A stretch of DNA of 64,000 nucleotides from Symbiodinium natans (Eukaryota; Sar; Dinophyceae; Suessiales; Symbiodiniaceae). A program made the translations under genes and the position numbers. The notes under the pieces were generated by a model. That model made no database searches. It saw only the letters and a program-made list of their open reading frames with translations, and was not told where the DNA came from. The stretch spans positions 28,501 through 92,500 of the forward strand of contig CAJNDS010000187.1 of assembly GCA_905221605.1 (NCBI GenBank). The letters run 5' to 3'. Shown here piece after piece: positions 10,203 to 19,407 of this stretch (position 1 is the first letter of the stretch; each line of letters starts with the position of its first letter).

Positions 10203-11323
10203 GAGCTGCTGAGAACCCTGGATTAGCCGGGACGTACTCCGTGGAGGATTCGTTGTCACTGCTTTCAGAAATGCCCACAAGGACCAAGCATGCAGCTAAC
10301 CCGTGGTCGCAGAGTGGGCCTCACTTCGGTTGAGGGTAATCGACTCCCAAGTGAGAGTATGGAGTTTTGGTGGCAAACAAGAGAGCCAGCCGACTGTCTT
10401 TGGAACAATGGCTACGGCTGGATTGGAGAATGTCAAGTCTCACAATGGATAGCGGCCTCGTACATAATATCCTCACAGGCAGGGTGGGTTTGACCTGGTA
10501 GTCGGCACCTTGCCCGGCCCCCTGTCAGGCGCCTGTACCGGCCACCTGTTGAAGGTGTGTGGCGTGGGGTCACCGGTGCGTAGCGGCGATTTCGGTCGCT
10601 TAGCGTCCTCCAGCCTAAAAAGGGGTATGTTTGGGCAGGTACTTCACCTGTTCCTCCTGCTTGGCTCGTGTTGGAGATGTGTGAATCGAGGGCATGGATC
10701 CGTCAAGGTGAGATGACGAGAAAGTGCAGAATTGGGCCTCAATCAATATGGAACGGTCTATGGGGATTGACCACCCCGCTGGTAGAGGGATAGCGGCCTC
10801 TGAGAATCGGAGGGCATGGATCACCTCCCGGCAAAAGCCACAGGAAGTATGCCCTGTGCATGCAAGAGGCAGCCACCGTAACCAGAGTCCATGAAGCCTC
10901 GGGCCATGACCTGGTTTGAAGACATGTCCGGCCTCACTACGGTTGAGGGGTGTGGATGGAAGCACTCAGGACATGCAATGAGACTCGTAGAACGAGCATC
11001 TGGGTCTACAGGAATTGACCTCCATTCGGTTGAGGGATAGCGGCCTCCACGAACGAGGGCATGGATCACCTCCCGAATAGACAACACAGAGAATGTGCAA
11101 GCATACAGGCAATTTGCCTTGGCCAAAGTCTTCAAGCCAATGGCAACGACTTGGTCAAAACGACATTCCGGCCTCACTTCGGTTGAGGGTAGCGGTACGT
11201 CAAAACCGAGGACAAGGAATGAGAGGGGGAACTACCGGCAGTTTCACCCCACAGTTTTAGTAAGCTTTTGTTTCACTTGAACCCACAGCCCCTTCGGGTG
11301 GCTACGCCTCGTAGCGTGCAGAC

Positions 11324-11335
11324 GTAAAATTCACC
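11324..11335 (+). repeat. Junction motif GTAAAATTCACC, copy 3 (C / D)
   Basis: Here the end is extended by a second TTCACC before the spliced-leader relic TGGCTCAAG (11342-11350). A duplicated TTCACC looks like tail slippage at a LINE 3' end. Confidence 0.85.
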
Positions 11336-11494
11336 TTCACCTGGCTCAAGTTTCGGCTCAACCCCGGTGGGGTGCTCAGGTAGGGAGTGCTGTTGCCTGG
11401 AGACTGTACCTAAGGGTGGGCTCCAACAGGACTCAAACCGAAACCACTGTGTTTGCTTGGTAGTCGGCTGCCAGCAACATAGCTGCCTGAGTAC

Positions 11495-11662
11495 GGCCTC
11501 GCCAAGTGCTGAGGGAACTTTTTGGCCTCGCATCGGCAGAGGGTGTGTTTTCGGCCTCGCTTCGGCAGAGGGAGGGGCTAGTTTCGGCCTCGCTCCGGCT
11601 GAGGACACATAAAGTTCGGCCTCACTACGGTTGAGGGGATCTTAGGCCTCGCATTGCTGAGG
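11495..11662 (+). repeat. Cluster of six family-1 hairpins in the leader of LINE D
   Basis: Six hairpins in tandem. Their inner stem and loop parts read GC-CAAGT-GC, GC-ATCG-GC, GC-TTCG-GC, GC-TCCG-GC, AC-TACG-GT and GC-ATT-GC, each inside CCTC/GAGG. The unpaired base is T in four and A in two. The cluster ends about 34 bases before the ORF1 ATG. Confidence 0.8.
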
Positions 11663-11695
11663 TGCTGGTGGGACTGGCATCAGGCTGCAGCAGTC

Positions 11696-12667
11696 ATGGG
11701 GAAGCATTGTACTGTGTGTGCCCACTGTGAGGTGGGTTGGGTCTGGAATGAAGACTTGTACTACAACCCGAACTGCTGGCATTGCGGAAAGGCGTGGAAA
11801 AAGGCCACTTACCGTGAGCGAGCATGGTCAAGCCAGCGGAAGAAGTGGCAATGGCCAAAGGACGACGCTACATGGTGGACAAGACAGGCCAAGAACAAAG
11901 AAGGGATGGCCGACCAAGCCCTTACGAAGGCGTGGGGTACGCTTTCTATGGAGGCGAAGAAGGCCATCGAAGAAGCAGGATGGAAGCCGCGGACGATGGA
12001 GCCGGGGCCAATTTGGCCCCCGGGATTACCTGGCAATGGATCGCAGGCAGAAAGCATGTCACAGAAGGAGTACCATGCGGCCATTGAGACTGTGTGGCAA
12101 GGAGCCGAGCCCGCAGTGCAAAGGCTCCTCAGAGCGGCGGGTATACCCCCGCCGGGGGACTACAAGCCTGAGGATGAGACGCCAAAGCAGGAACTCAGCC
12201 GCCATGTTGGTACATACAGACGGACGACAAACAAGCTGAGAACGCTCATTGAGAAGAAGGTCCGGCTTCAAGACAAAACGGAGAAGATAAAGAGCGAGTT
12301 CGAGCAGGCCATGAAGCAGCTTGCGCAAGTCAGCCAGGCCATCCAGGCCACGGAGCTGGAGGTAGCGGAAGCACAGAAGAAGGTCCAAGCCTGTGTGAAG
12401 GATGAAGAGGACTCGCCATACAAGGACGTCGCGGCCTACCTGGAAAAGGAAGGGATCATCCTGTCTGAGGAGCAAGCGGAGGCGCTCAAAACAAGGATGG
12501 CAGTCAAAGTCGTGGAGACAGACTGGACGGGAGTCTTGGGACCAAGAGAGCCGAGCATGCCAGTTGAACTTGGCATATATGGGCCGATGCGCATGTCTCG
12601 AGATGTGTCAGTCAGGGCAACGCCGACGGGGCGCGAACGCTCGCCGGCGCGTGCCCAGGGCGAGTGA
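11696..12667 (+). CDS. LINE D ORF1: zinc-ribbon and coiled-coil nucleic-acid-binding protein
   Basis: 323 codons. The frame is open further upstream, but 11696 is the first ATG and aligns with the ORF1 start of LINE F. The N-terminus has C5, C8 and C11 and then C27-x2-C30, a zinc-ribbon-like set shared with ORF1 of unit F. A tryptophan- and lysine-rich stretch follows. Residues of about 170-250 form a long charged helix (KKVRLQDKTEKIK and onward) that I read as coiled coil. The C-terminus is Arg-rich. This layout (metal-binding head, coiled coil, basic tail) is what LINE ORF1 proteins use to coat their RNA. The domain set differs from the RRM-type ORF1p of vertebrate L1. The stop lies 69 bases before the ORF2 ATG. 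Confidence 0.8.
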   Translation: MGKHCTVCAHCEVGWVWNEDLYYNPNCWHCGKAWKKATYRERAWSSQRKKWQWPKDDATWWTRQAKNKEGMADQALTKAWGTLSMEAKKAIEEAGWKPRTMEPGPIWPPGLPGNGSQAESMSQKEYHAAIETVWQGAEPAVQRLLRAAGIPPPGDYKPEDETPKQELSRHVGTYRRTTNKLRTLIEKKVRLQDKTEKIKSEFEQAMKQLAQVSQAIQATELEVAEAQKKVQACVKDEEDSPYKDVAAYLEKEGIILSEEQAEALKTRMAVKVVETDWTGVLGPREPSMPVELGIYGPMRMSRDVSVRATPTGRERSPARAQGE

Positions 12668-12736
12668 AACCTCAGGCTGGGACAGGAGCGGAGGGGCCGA
12701 CACCTCAGGGCAGCTCCTGGTCCGAACAGCCAAAAT

Positions 12737-15700
12737 ATGAAAGCAAGACAAGTAGAGGAGTCTCAATGGGGAGACTCTGATTTCTCTTTTGACGGTGGCC
12801 GAAAGCAGTGTCACGGGGACATTGTATGGCCACAGGTACATGGGGAAGGCAGTCAAGCTGTGTGTAGTACCCAAGTGCCTACAAACAGCACAGTGGAAGA
12901 CAGCCAAGAGAGCTGGAGTCCAGTAACGCGGGGTCCAAAGTCAGCCCGTGCTGTGGACAGCAGTTGGGCGGTCACAGGGCCCAGATACTTCGGTCTGGGA
13001 GGTGTGGACCATGAGGATGAATGTGTGAATTCGGCCTCGCAAAAAGCAGAGGGAAGCCAAACACAGACGGGAGACCCAACTGCGGTAAGAGGGGATAGCC
13101 TAAAGGCCTCGCAGAAAGCTGAGGAAGCAAGGTTGTCGGCCTCGCAAAGTGCTGAGGGTCACCAAAGGAAGCAAAAGCCCAAGAAACGGAAAGCGCACCC
13201 AAGAGCACCACCTAAGGATCTACCACAGGAGTGGCAAATGTTGTGTCAAGTGGTGGGTAGATATGATGCTTCCAGTGAGGCTGCCGCACTCGAAGCCATT
13301 GAGAAACTGGAAGAGCAGGAACTCAACCCGCTACAACAACGAGCATGCCACGAAGTGCTTCGTTCCTTTGTGGAGCAGGACGCACAATATGCCAAATGGA
13401 TCTTGGCAGATGTGGCAAGTGGGTATCGCCAAGATGATAAGGCCGAATGCATCAAAATCACCTCGGCTAACATCACCAGCTGGAGGAAACCCATAGCGGC
13501 ATGGATACACGAACTAGGACCGGACCTGGTGGTGCTGCAGGAAACCCATCTCAAGACGGAGGGTATCCAGCAAGCCATGAGCCATTGCCAAGATATGGGA
13601 TACACCTTCATTGGCATGCCAGGCAGTACAAAAACTAAGGGTGTACAAGGAGGCCTGGCAGTGGTGGCACCCCGACATAGGAACCTGCGATACCTTACTG
13701 AGTATGGGACAGGACCGGCGGGCTTCCTGGCATGTGCCATGAGAAATAAAGGCTGGGATTTGATCATCGTCAGTCTGTATTTGGAGAGCGGGGTCGGATT
13801 CCAGGCTCCAAACAATATCCAAGTACTGGCGAGACTGATAGCCTTTCTCAAGGGCTGCAAAGTGCCATATATGGTGCTGGGTGATTGGAATGAAGCCCAG
13901 GATACCATGAGGGGCACAACTCTGGCGACAGAAGTTGGTGGTGCATTTGTTGGAGTGGGGGAACCAACGGCCCAAGGATCGGACGAAATCGATTACGGGC
14001 TGGTTGCGAAATGCTTGGTGCCCATCCTGCAAGTGAAAACGGATTGGGAAACCCCTTTTCGGCCTCATGCTGCAATGCATTGGAGGGTGGCCCAACCGTG
14101 CAGTAGCCCTGATGTTCCCCAGATGAAGAAGGCGGGAGCACTGGTGACGGAGACTGTGGAATACGAACCAGTTCAAAACACACAGAGCATCAACATCTTG
14201 GATGAACCCAAGATGGTAGATGAGCTCAGTGAGACATTTGCTCACCTGAGTGCCGGTGTGGAGAGGTCGATCACAGGCCGAATCGACGGTATGGGTGTTA
14301 AATCGGAGATTGTGCGGAAGAAATTGGTGGTCAACAACCCGGAGAACGTTGTCTGGACGGGCAAGAGGGCGGCCTTTTGGAACCGGGTCCAACAATGGGT
14401 CAAACAAGGCAGACATCATGGCGATGCACATCCGGTGGCGCGTCTGGTCCAACGCAGGCTCGGCGAGTATTACGAGGGTGATGCGCAGAACCAGGAGGAT
14501 ATGCTTGCGAGTATCCTGGGCCGGGGTACGGACGCTAGGCTTGTTCTGAAGCGCATCGACGAACAGCAATGCTACGCGAGAAAGGCGGATATGGAGGAGA
14601 CAGCCCACCAGTACAAGCAATGGCTCAGTAAGGCCATGGAAAAGGGCATGCGACCATTATACAATGCCTTGCGAAAAGAAGAACAAGTGGTACACAGACC
14701 CTACATGGAATATGACATGCTGGAACGGCCACACATTCGCCGAGACCACTGGGCGGCAGTGTGGACGACGGGCCAGCCGTTGGCAAAATCGGCCTCGCTC
14801 ATGACGGAGCTTGAGGATGCAGCCAAAAAACAAGCGGCCAGCGTGGAGCCGCTGAACCCTGTCGAGGTCAAGGCAAGGATCAAAAAACTGGCACTAAAGA
14901 GCCCGGGGCCGGATGGATGGAGGATTGACCATTTGCAGGCCATGGACGATAAAGCAGTTGAAGCCGTTGTGTCCTTCTACCATGAATGTGAGGCCAAGGC
15001 AGCATGGCCGCAGCAAATGACAGTCTCCCTTATAGCAATGCTGCCGAAGAATCTGACCCGGGAAAGACCAATCGCCTTGCTACACATCCTGTACAGGACT
15101 TGGGTCCGTCTGCGCTGGGATTTGGTAAGTACTTGGCAGGCAGGCTATGCCACAACTGCCACGTACGACAAGGCAGTCCCAGGCAGTTGCTGCTTGGACG
15201 TGGCCGTAGGCAGACTACTGCGAAATGAGGTGGCAAAGACAAATGGAGTGCATGTGGTGTCACTCTTTGTGGACCTCGAGTCCTTTTTCGATACCATCCA
15301 ATTTCAGCAATTGATCATGGCAGCAACGGCCCTGCAATATCCACCGCTAATCCTGAAGATGGCACTGGAAGTGTACATGGGTGCCAGATACTTGGTGGCG
15401 GATGGGGTGCTATCGGCAGGCATCAGAGCTACAAATGGCGTGCAAGCGGGTTGCCCAGCGGCGCCATCGTTAGCAAAGGTGGCATTGCGCCCGGTGATAG
15501 AAAAGATCCAAAGGCGACGAGATGTGGCAAACGTGGACTGTTGGTTGGATGATGTCTCAATTGACATCCAGCATAAGTCCTTTAAACACGTGGCGGATAG
15601 TGCCATACGAGTCTACCGCAGCTTAAAGGACGGGATGGATGCTAATGGTTTCACGATTTCATCCAAGAAGACAGGGTTTGTGGCCAGCAGTACCCAGGCG

Positions 15701-17947
15701 AGCAAGCACCTGCGTGAACTCCTGCTGCCTCATGAGCCACAGGTGTACGACGTGATGCGTGACCTGGGCGTCGACAGTACAGGGGGGCGAAAGCGTCGCT
15801 TGGTGACGTCGGCAACGCGGGCCAAGAAAGCCCATGCGAGACATAGCAAACTGTCTAGGATGGGGCCGCCGCCCAGCACTAAACTCCGCGTGGTCAAGGC
15901 AGCGATCACATCAGTTGCTTTGTGGGGGCACCCCTCTGTGGGGGTCTCACCCAAAAGAATGAAATGGCTCCGAACAGTGGTAGGAAAACACCTGGGTAAA
16001 TACAAGCTTGGGAGTTTGGAAACCATCTTGGACATGGGAGCCAAGAAATGCCAGGATCCAAAGCGCACAATCCACAAGCAGCATTTCAAAGTGGTGGCCA
16101 AAGTTTTCCGTGCATGGATCGGTGGCGGAAAAGCCCACTTTGACTTGGCCTGGAAAACCACTTGGAAGAGGTTGAGTGCGGCCAAACACCACTGGCCACT
16201 GGTAACGGGGCCGATGGCAGCAACCATGGCGTACTTACTGGATCTGAAGGTAGATGCCAGTGACCCAGGCAAATGGAAGAGAGGAAGTGTCCTCAACGTT
16301 GATTGGACCCAGCCACGCATGGGTAGCCTCGCCTACAAATGGCTTGAGGGATTCCTGGAGGAACAGAAGCGGGCTGCGATAGCGCGACAGGCAGGTGGCG
16401 CTGGTGCCCAAGAGGGGCTGGATTGGACGCCGCATCACAAGCTGACGAAGCTGGGAGGCCTCAGCCCAGGCCTTATGGAAGGTATAAAGTCAGTGTGGCA
16501 CGCGGGCGTCATCACGGAGTCCAAGCCAGGATGGTGCAAGAAGTGCCAAATGCCAGCAACTCTGGAGCATGTCCTCAAGGAATGTCCTTACTGGCGTGAA
16601 CAAGGGTTCAAAGAACCCAAGCTCCAGGAATACTTGCGTCACAAATACCCATGGGAGTGTCTGTGGACAAGGGCACTCCTGCCAAAGCCGGGGGTGTGGC
16701 ACCCGAAGCCGCCGGAACACCTTTTAGGTCTACGTTACCAAGGATGCTTTGCAGCAGATGCAAAAGTGGAAGCGGAAGGCTTGATCTTCGCCACTGACGC
16801 AAGTGGAGGTCCAGGAGGAATAGACCCACGTGTACAAACATCAGCCCTCGCAGTGGTGGCTATGTCCTGGACAAAAGGTGTCCTGGTAGAAGCCGGACGG
16901 ATTACAGAGCTGGTCTACCCGTGGCAGCCGGTGGTGGACATGGAGCGCCGTGCACTTTTCCGACTAATGGAGCACACGGAGGATCTGATTGATGTCACTA
17001 TGGATTGCAAGCCGGCAGTCCAAGTGCTACAAAAAACACAACCGCCGGAGGATGACCTGGAATGGAGCAAAGTGTGGAATGACAGGAAACGCATCAAGGC
17101 AACCTGGGTCCCGTCCCACAAAACTGAAGCGGAATTCCTGGCGAAGATGGGGCCGGGCACGTTGTGGCGACGTGCAGCGAATGACATGGCAGACAAAGTA
17201 TGTGGTGCAGTAGCGGCGGCTGCTTACAGCCCAGCGCACAAGAGGCGTGTCAAAGAGTTGGACAATGTGGTGCGCACACTTTCCCTGGCGTACGGTGCAC
17301 GCGCAGCCCACATATTGAGGAAGCGCAAAGAAGAAGACTTCCCCTTCATTCTGGACCATGCGCATTACAAAGAGAAGATGGAGGCCTCGCAGAAAGTTGA
17401 GGGATGCAAAAAAGCGCAGGGCAACGCCAAACTCAACAAACGCCAGCGGCTATGGCAGTTGCTTAAAGACCCGGAGCGCGGGCATCAATGGGAGAAGGGC
17501 AGCGAACACCCCCGGAATTTAACACTGAAATGTCAACTGTGCGGGTTGTATGTACAACAAACCCTCACGAACTTGGAGGTGGTCTTGGAGCAGTACTGCG
17601 TCAACCAGCCGGAGGCGCGAGTGCGTGAAGAGTGGGGTATCCACCCCTCCCATAATATGGTGAATTTGGGAATCCGTTGGGTTTGCACAAAGTGTGACCG
17701 AACACATGCACCGGTCAGCCAGAAGTGCAATAAAAGCCTGGCGGGGGAGTGCAAATCGCGGACTTCTCAGGGCAAGCTGGCTACCCAAGCGCAAACCCTT
17801 GTCAATGGTGGAAGTATGAGCAACGTCCAGTTTCAACAGCCTCGCGTTCAGTTTGGTGGGAAACACGCCAAAGCTAAGCCCCAAGCCAGCGCACAGCAGA
17901 AGATGTCATTGTTTGTTAGGCCTCGCCAAGCTGAGGGAACGCAGTAA
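12737..17947 (+). CDS. LINE D ORF2: AP-type endonuclease, reverse transcriptase, RNase H
   Basis: 1,736 codons from an ATG. The N-terminal 200 residues are low complexity and include three A-S-Q-x-A-E peptides encoded by family-1 hairpins. The endonuclease (EEP fold) has SANITSW near residue 240, QETH near 268, GDWNE near 381, EIDYGL near 417 and RPHAAMHW near 441. RT motif A is FVDLESFFD near residue 844. Motif C is CWLDDVSID near 934, so tryptophan replaces the usual tyrosine or phenylalanine of YxDD. RNase H has FATDASGG near 1350, DMERRAL near 1395, MDCKP near 1421 and ANDMADK near 1480. A C-terminal zinc motif has CQLCG near 1598 and CTKCD near 1652. The last codons are again a family-1 hairpin (17919-17937). 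No frameshift is seen. Confidence 0.93.
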   Translation: MKARQVEESQWGDSDFSFDGGRKQCHGDIVWPQVHGEGSQAVCSTQVPTNSTVEDSQESWSPVTRGPKSARAVDSSWAVTGPRYFGLGGVDHEDECVNSASQKAEGSQTQTGDPTAVRGDSLKASQKAEEARLSASQSAEGHQRKQKPKKRKAHPRAPPKDLPQEWQMLCQVVGRYDASSEAAALEAIEKLEEQELNPLQQRACHEVLRSFVEQDAQYAKWILADVASGYRQDDKAECIKITSANITSWRKPIAAWIHELGPDLVVLQETHLKTEGIQQAMSHCQDMGYTFIGMPGSTKTKGVQGGLAVVAPRHRNLRYLTEYGTGPAGFLACAMRNKGWDLIIVSLYLESGVGFQAPNNIQVLARLIAFLKGCKVPYMVLGDWNEAQDTMRGTTLATEVGGAFVGVGEPTAQGSDEIDYGLVAKCLVPILQVKTDWETPFRPHAAMHWRVAQPCSSPDVPQMKKAGALVTETVEYEPVQNTQSINILDEPKMVDELSETFAHLSAGVERSITGRIDGMGVKSEIVRKKLVVNNPENVVWTGKRAAFWNRVQQWVKQGRHHGDAHPVARLVQRRLGEYYEGDAQNQEDMLASILGRGTDARLVLKRIDEQQCYARKADMEETAHQYKQWLSKAMEKGMRPLYNALRKEEQVVHRPYMEYDMLERPHIRRDHWAAVWTTGQPLAKSASLMTELEDAAKKQAASVEPLNPVEVKARIKKLALKSPGPDGWRIDHLQAMDDKAVEAVVSFYHECEAKAAWPQQMTVSLIAMLPKNLTRERPIALLHILYRTWVRLRWDLVSTWQAGYATTATYDKAVPGSCCLDVAVGRLLRNEVAKTNGVHVVSLFVDLESFFDTIQFQQLIMAATALQYPPLILKMALEVYMGARYLVADGVLSAGIRATNGVQAGCPAAPSLAKVALRPVIEKIQRRRDVANVDCWLDDVSIDIQHKSFKHVADSAIRVYRSLKDGMDANGFTISSKKTGFVASSTQASKHLRELLLPHEPQVYDVMRDLGVDSTGGRKRRLVTSATRAKKAHARHSKLSRMGPPPSTKLRVVKAAITSVALWGHPSVGVSPKRMKWLRTVVGKHLGKYKLGSLETILDMGAKKCQDPKRTIHKQHFKVVAKVFRAWIGGGKAHFDLAWKTTWKRLSAAKHHWPLVTGPMAATMAYLLDLKVDASDPGKWKRGSVLNVDWTQPRMGSLAYKWLEGFLEEQKRAAIARQAGGAGAQEGLDWTPHHKLTKLGGLSPGLMEGIKSVWHAGVITESKPGWCKKCQMPATLEHVLKECPYWREQGFKEPKLQEYLRHKYPWECLWTRALLPKPGVWHPKPPEHLLGLRYQGCFAADAKVEAEGLIFATDASGGPGGIDPRVQTSALAVVAMSWTKGVLVEAGRITELVYPWQPVVDMERRALFRLMEHTEDLIDVTMDCKPAVQVLQKTQPPEDDLEWSKVWNDRKRIKATWVPSHKTEAEFLAKMGPGTLWRRAANDMADKVCGAVAAAAYSPAHKRRVKELDNVVRTLSLAYGARAAHILRKRKEEDFPFILDHAHYKEKMEASQKVEGCKKAQGNAKLNKRQRLWQLLKDPERGHQWEKGSEHPRNLTLKCQLCGLYVQQTLTNLEVVLEQYCVNQPEARVREEWGIHPSHNMVNLGIRWVCTKCDRTHAPVSQKCNKSLAGECKSRTSQGKLATQAQTLVNGGSMSNVQFQQPRVQFGGKHAKAKPQASAQQKMSLFVRPRQAEGTQ
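13033..13158 (+). repeat. Three family-1 hairpins inside ORF2 of LINE D
   Basis: Copies at 13033-13053, 13105-13124 and 13138-13158. All have a 5-base loop (AAAAA, AGAAA, AAAGT), which makes the full unit 21 bases. All three are read in the same frame as A-S-Q-x-A-E. Confidence 0.85.
17383..17403 (+). repeat. Family-1 hairpin inside ORF2, before the zinc motif
   Basis: CCTC-GC-AGAAA-GT-T-GAGGG, 21 bases, read as A-S-Q-K-V-E-G. It lies in the linker between RNase H and the zinc motif. The matching linkers in B and F lack it. Confidence 0.85.
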
Positions 17948-18139
17948 TTCCGCAGCCGTTTGGTGCAAGGAGACAGGGTTTCGGCCTCGTAGCTGAGGGT
18001 GAGGGCCTCGCAACGGGGAATTGCGATTGGTGTTTACGGCCTCGCTTTGCTGAGGGAGTGTAGCTCGGCCTCGCGGTGCCGCGTGCTTGCGACACCGCAG
18101 AGAGTAAGAGAGGAGGCCTCGGCCTCGCAGAGCTGAGGG
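17919..18139 (+). repeat. Family-1 hairpins at the end of ORF2 and in the ORF2-ORF3 spacer
   Basis: The copy at 17919-17937 encodes the last residues of ORF2. Further copies start near 17983, 18038 and 18121, with decayed ones near 18003 and 18067. The loops in the spacer are 1-3 bases long, unlike the 5-base loops in the coding copies. Confidence 0.75.
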
Positions 18140-18180
18140 TGAAACAACGGCGTCCTCATCCTCAAGGCGGGCCTGTAGCA

Positions 18181-19407
18181 ATGAGGCAATGGAAGACGGA
18201 TGCTACGATGAGAAGACAAGGGTCCCGACTGCCATCCTGGTTAAGGAATCGGCCGGACAAAGGCAAGGGCAAAAGCAAGAACAAGCAGAAGGATCAGCCC
18301 CGAGAACGTTCCCCGCTTCGACAGGCCAGACACCCGGAGCAGCCTTGGGATAGGGAAGAGGAGAGTGCTTCGGAATCTCCGGTGGGTCCGGTACGCCTAC
18401 GGGAGAGAGGAGAAGACAGCGCGGCCTCGCACCAAGCTGAGGGTGTCAATACAGAGCAAGAGGCAAGCGAGCCTCGTACAGTCACGCTGGCGGAAGGGCC
18501 AGGTGCCCACAATATGGCCTCGCAGGAAGCTGAGGGAAAGGAGAAAAAGGAAGCCATGGGGCAAGCCAAGCCTGTGCACCTTTTGGTGCACAAACTGCAG
18601 AACCAGCAAAGGCCAAGGACAGCGCTCCATTGGCTTGGGGAGGTCCAATTGGTCCGCAACCCAACGACAGGGCAAAGCTTACAGCCTAGGGTGCTTCCCT
18701 TCATAGGTGCAGGGCGCACTCGAAGAGGATATGCTCTGGATCGGCTATGGGTCATGAAACTGGCGATGGAACCCCAGAGCTTTGGCAACGAAGCAGGGTA
18801 TGGGGAACAATTCCCCACCCTGGTCACCAGGACCCTGTGGGCAGGATGGATTGGAGTCCTTTTCGACGAAGCGGTGGAGGGTTACTGCCACCACTACTTC
18901 TATGGAAGTATCATCCGCAGGGCAGAGCTGTTCAACACATGGTGGCAGGAACATCGCCATGAAGCCGGGGTCCTCAGACAGTCCCTGTTTTACCTGGTGG
19001 CTATAACGTCATGGCTGACCATGCAAGGAGTTGCTCTATCGGATGTCACGGTGAGCAACGTTGGGCGCGACCCAATGTCAGGATCGTTACCACGGGCAGT
19101 GTTCTTTGACACGGCGGAGTGGACGATGCTGCAGGAGGAGAGATACAAGCTATCAAGCGGCCTTGTGCGCCTCCTGGAGAAGTATGATGAGGAGCTACTG
19201 GCAACCATACGTGGATTGGTCAGAACGTACGACGGCAAGGCCAGCGCGCTTTGGATGGCGTGCGTAGGCAATGTCGGGCCATTTGCCCAGCACCTGCTGG
19301 ATGCCGGGATTGCAAAACGAGGGTGGGATGGAACCCTACTTTCGGTTCCGGCAACAGAGATCCAGAGAATCACGCTGGGCATGCCGTATGACGAAGCTGA
19401 TGAGTGA
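18181..19407 (+). CDS. LINE D ORF3: basic N-terminus plus protein-kinase-like domain
   Basis: 408 codons from ATG 18181. The frame is open from 18076 but only GTG lies there. Residues 20-130 are Lys/Arg/Glu-rich and contain two hairpin-encoded peptides (ASHQAEG, ASQEAEG). Residues 185-330 hold kinase-like landmarks: VMKL with K193, E204 or E209 as the helix C acid, a hinge-like VLFDEAVEGY, a catalytic loop SDVTVSN with D288 and N293, and FFDTAEW with D310 in the DFG position. The spacing between the two aspartates is 22 residues here and 23 in ORF3 of unit B. Overall identity to that ORF is low, so the shared residues suggest a retained function. The glycine-rich loop is not clear. It could be an active kinase, another phosphotransferase or a pseudokinase. 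Confidence 0.72.
   Translation: MRQWKTDATMRRQGSRLPSWLRNRPDKGKGKSKNKQKDQPRERSPLRQARHPEQPWDREEESASESPVGPVRLRERGEDSAASHQAEGVNTEQEASEPRTVTLAEGPGAHNMASQEAEGKEKKEAMGQAKPVHLLVHKLQNQQRPRTALHWLGEVQLVRNPTTGQSLQPRVLPFIGAGRTRRGYALDRLWVMKLAMEPQSFGNEAGYGEQFPTLVTRTLWAGWIGVLFDEAVEGYCHHYFYGSIIRRAELFNTWWQEHRHEAGVLRQSLFYLVAITSWLTMQGVALSDVTVSNVGRDPMSGSLPRAVFFDTAEWTMLQEERYKLSSGLVRLLEKYDEELLATIRGLVRTYDGKASALWMACVGNVGPFAQHLLDAGIAKRGWDGTLLSVPATEIQRITLGMPYDEADE
18423..18536 (+). repeat. Two family-1 hairpins inside ORF3 of LINE D
   Basis: Copies at 18423-18443 (loop ACCAA) and 18516-18536 (loop AGGAA). Both are 21 bases long and in frame. Confidence 0.85.

Larger units (their letters stand above)
9381..11323 (+). 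other. Non-coding body of element C
   Basis: No ORF longer than about 120 codons is credible here. The stretch holds family-1 hairpins (cluster 9591-9744, and near 9957, 10305, 10931 and 11168), two family-2 hairpins (10126-10151, 10179-10202), and an internal direct repeat of about 72 bases (10757-10830 and 11005-11075, both ending in gggcatggatcacctcccg). The end has a hairpin with a TTCG loop, AGCC-CC-TTCG-GG-T-GGCT, about 20 bases before the terminal 12-mer. Confidence 0.6.
8482..11335 (+). mobile_element. Non-autonomous retroelement C, copy 1
   Basis: The element begins with the spliced-leader relic TTGGCTCAAG and a second degenerate relic (TCTCGGCTCAAC). A CCCC-GGT-GGGG hairpin follows. 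The first 175 bases or so are about 90 percent identical to the 5' leader of LINE D, and the last 45 bases are nearly the same as the 3' end of D. It has no RT. This fits a parasite that uses the machinery of D. It carries one small ORF and many short hairpins. A copy with only a few single-base differences lies at 19729-22581. Confidence 0.85.

Noticed and set aside
13514-14620. Minus-strand ORF of 368 codons
   Set aside because: Lies fully inside the endonuclease part of LINE D ORF2, which has clear motifs. It is an antisense shadow.
16326-16352. Further family-1 hairpin in ORF2 of LINE D (gcctcgcctacaaatggcttgaggg)
   Set aside because: The arms resemble the family but the loop is long and the inner stem does not pair well. 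The coding sequence there may be ancestral.
18076-18180. Earlier start of ORF3 in LINE D
   Set aside because: Only a GTG is available there. The first ATG is 18181. The same reasoning moved the starts of ORF1 (D and F), ORF2 (F) and the Penelope RT.
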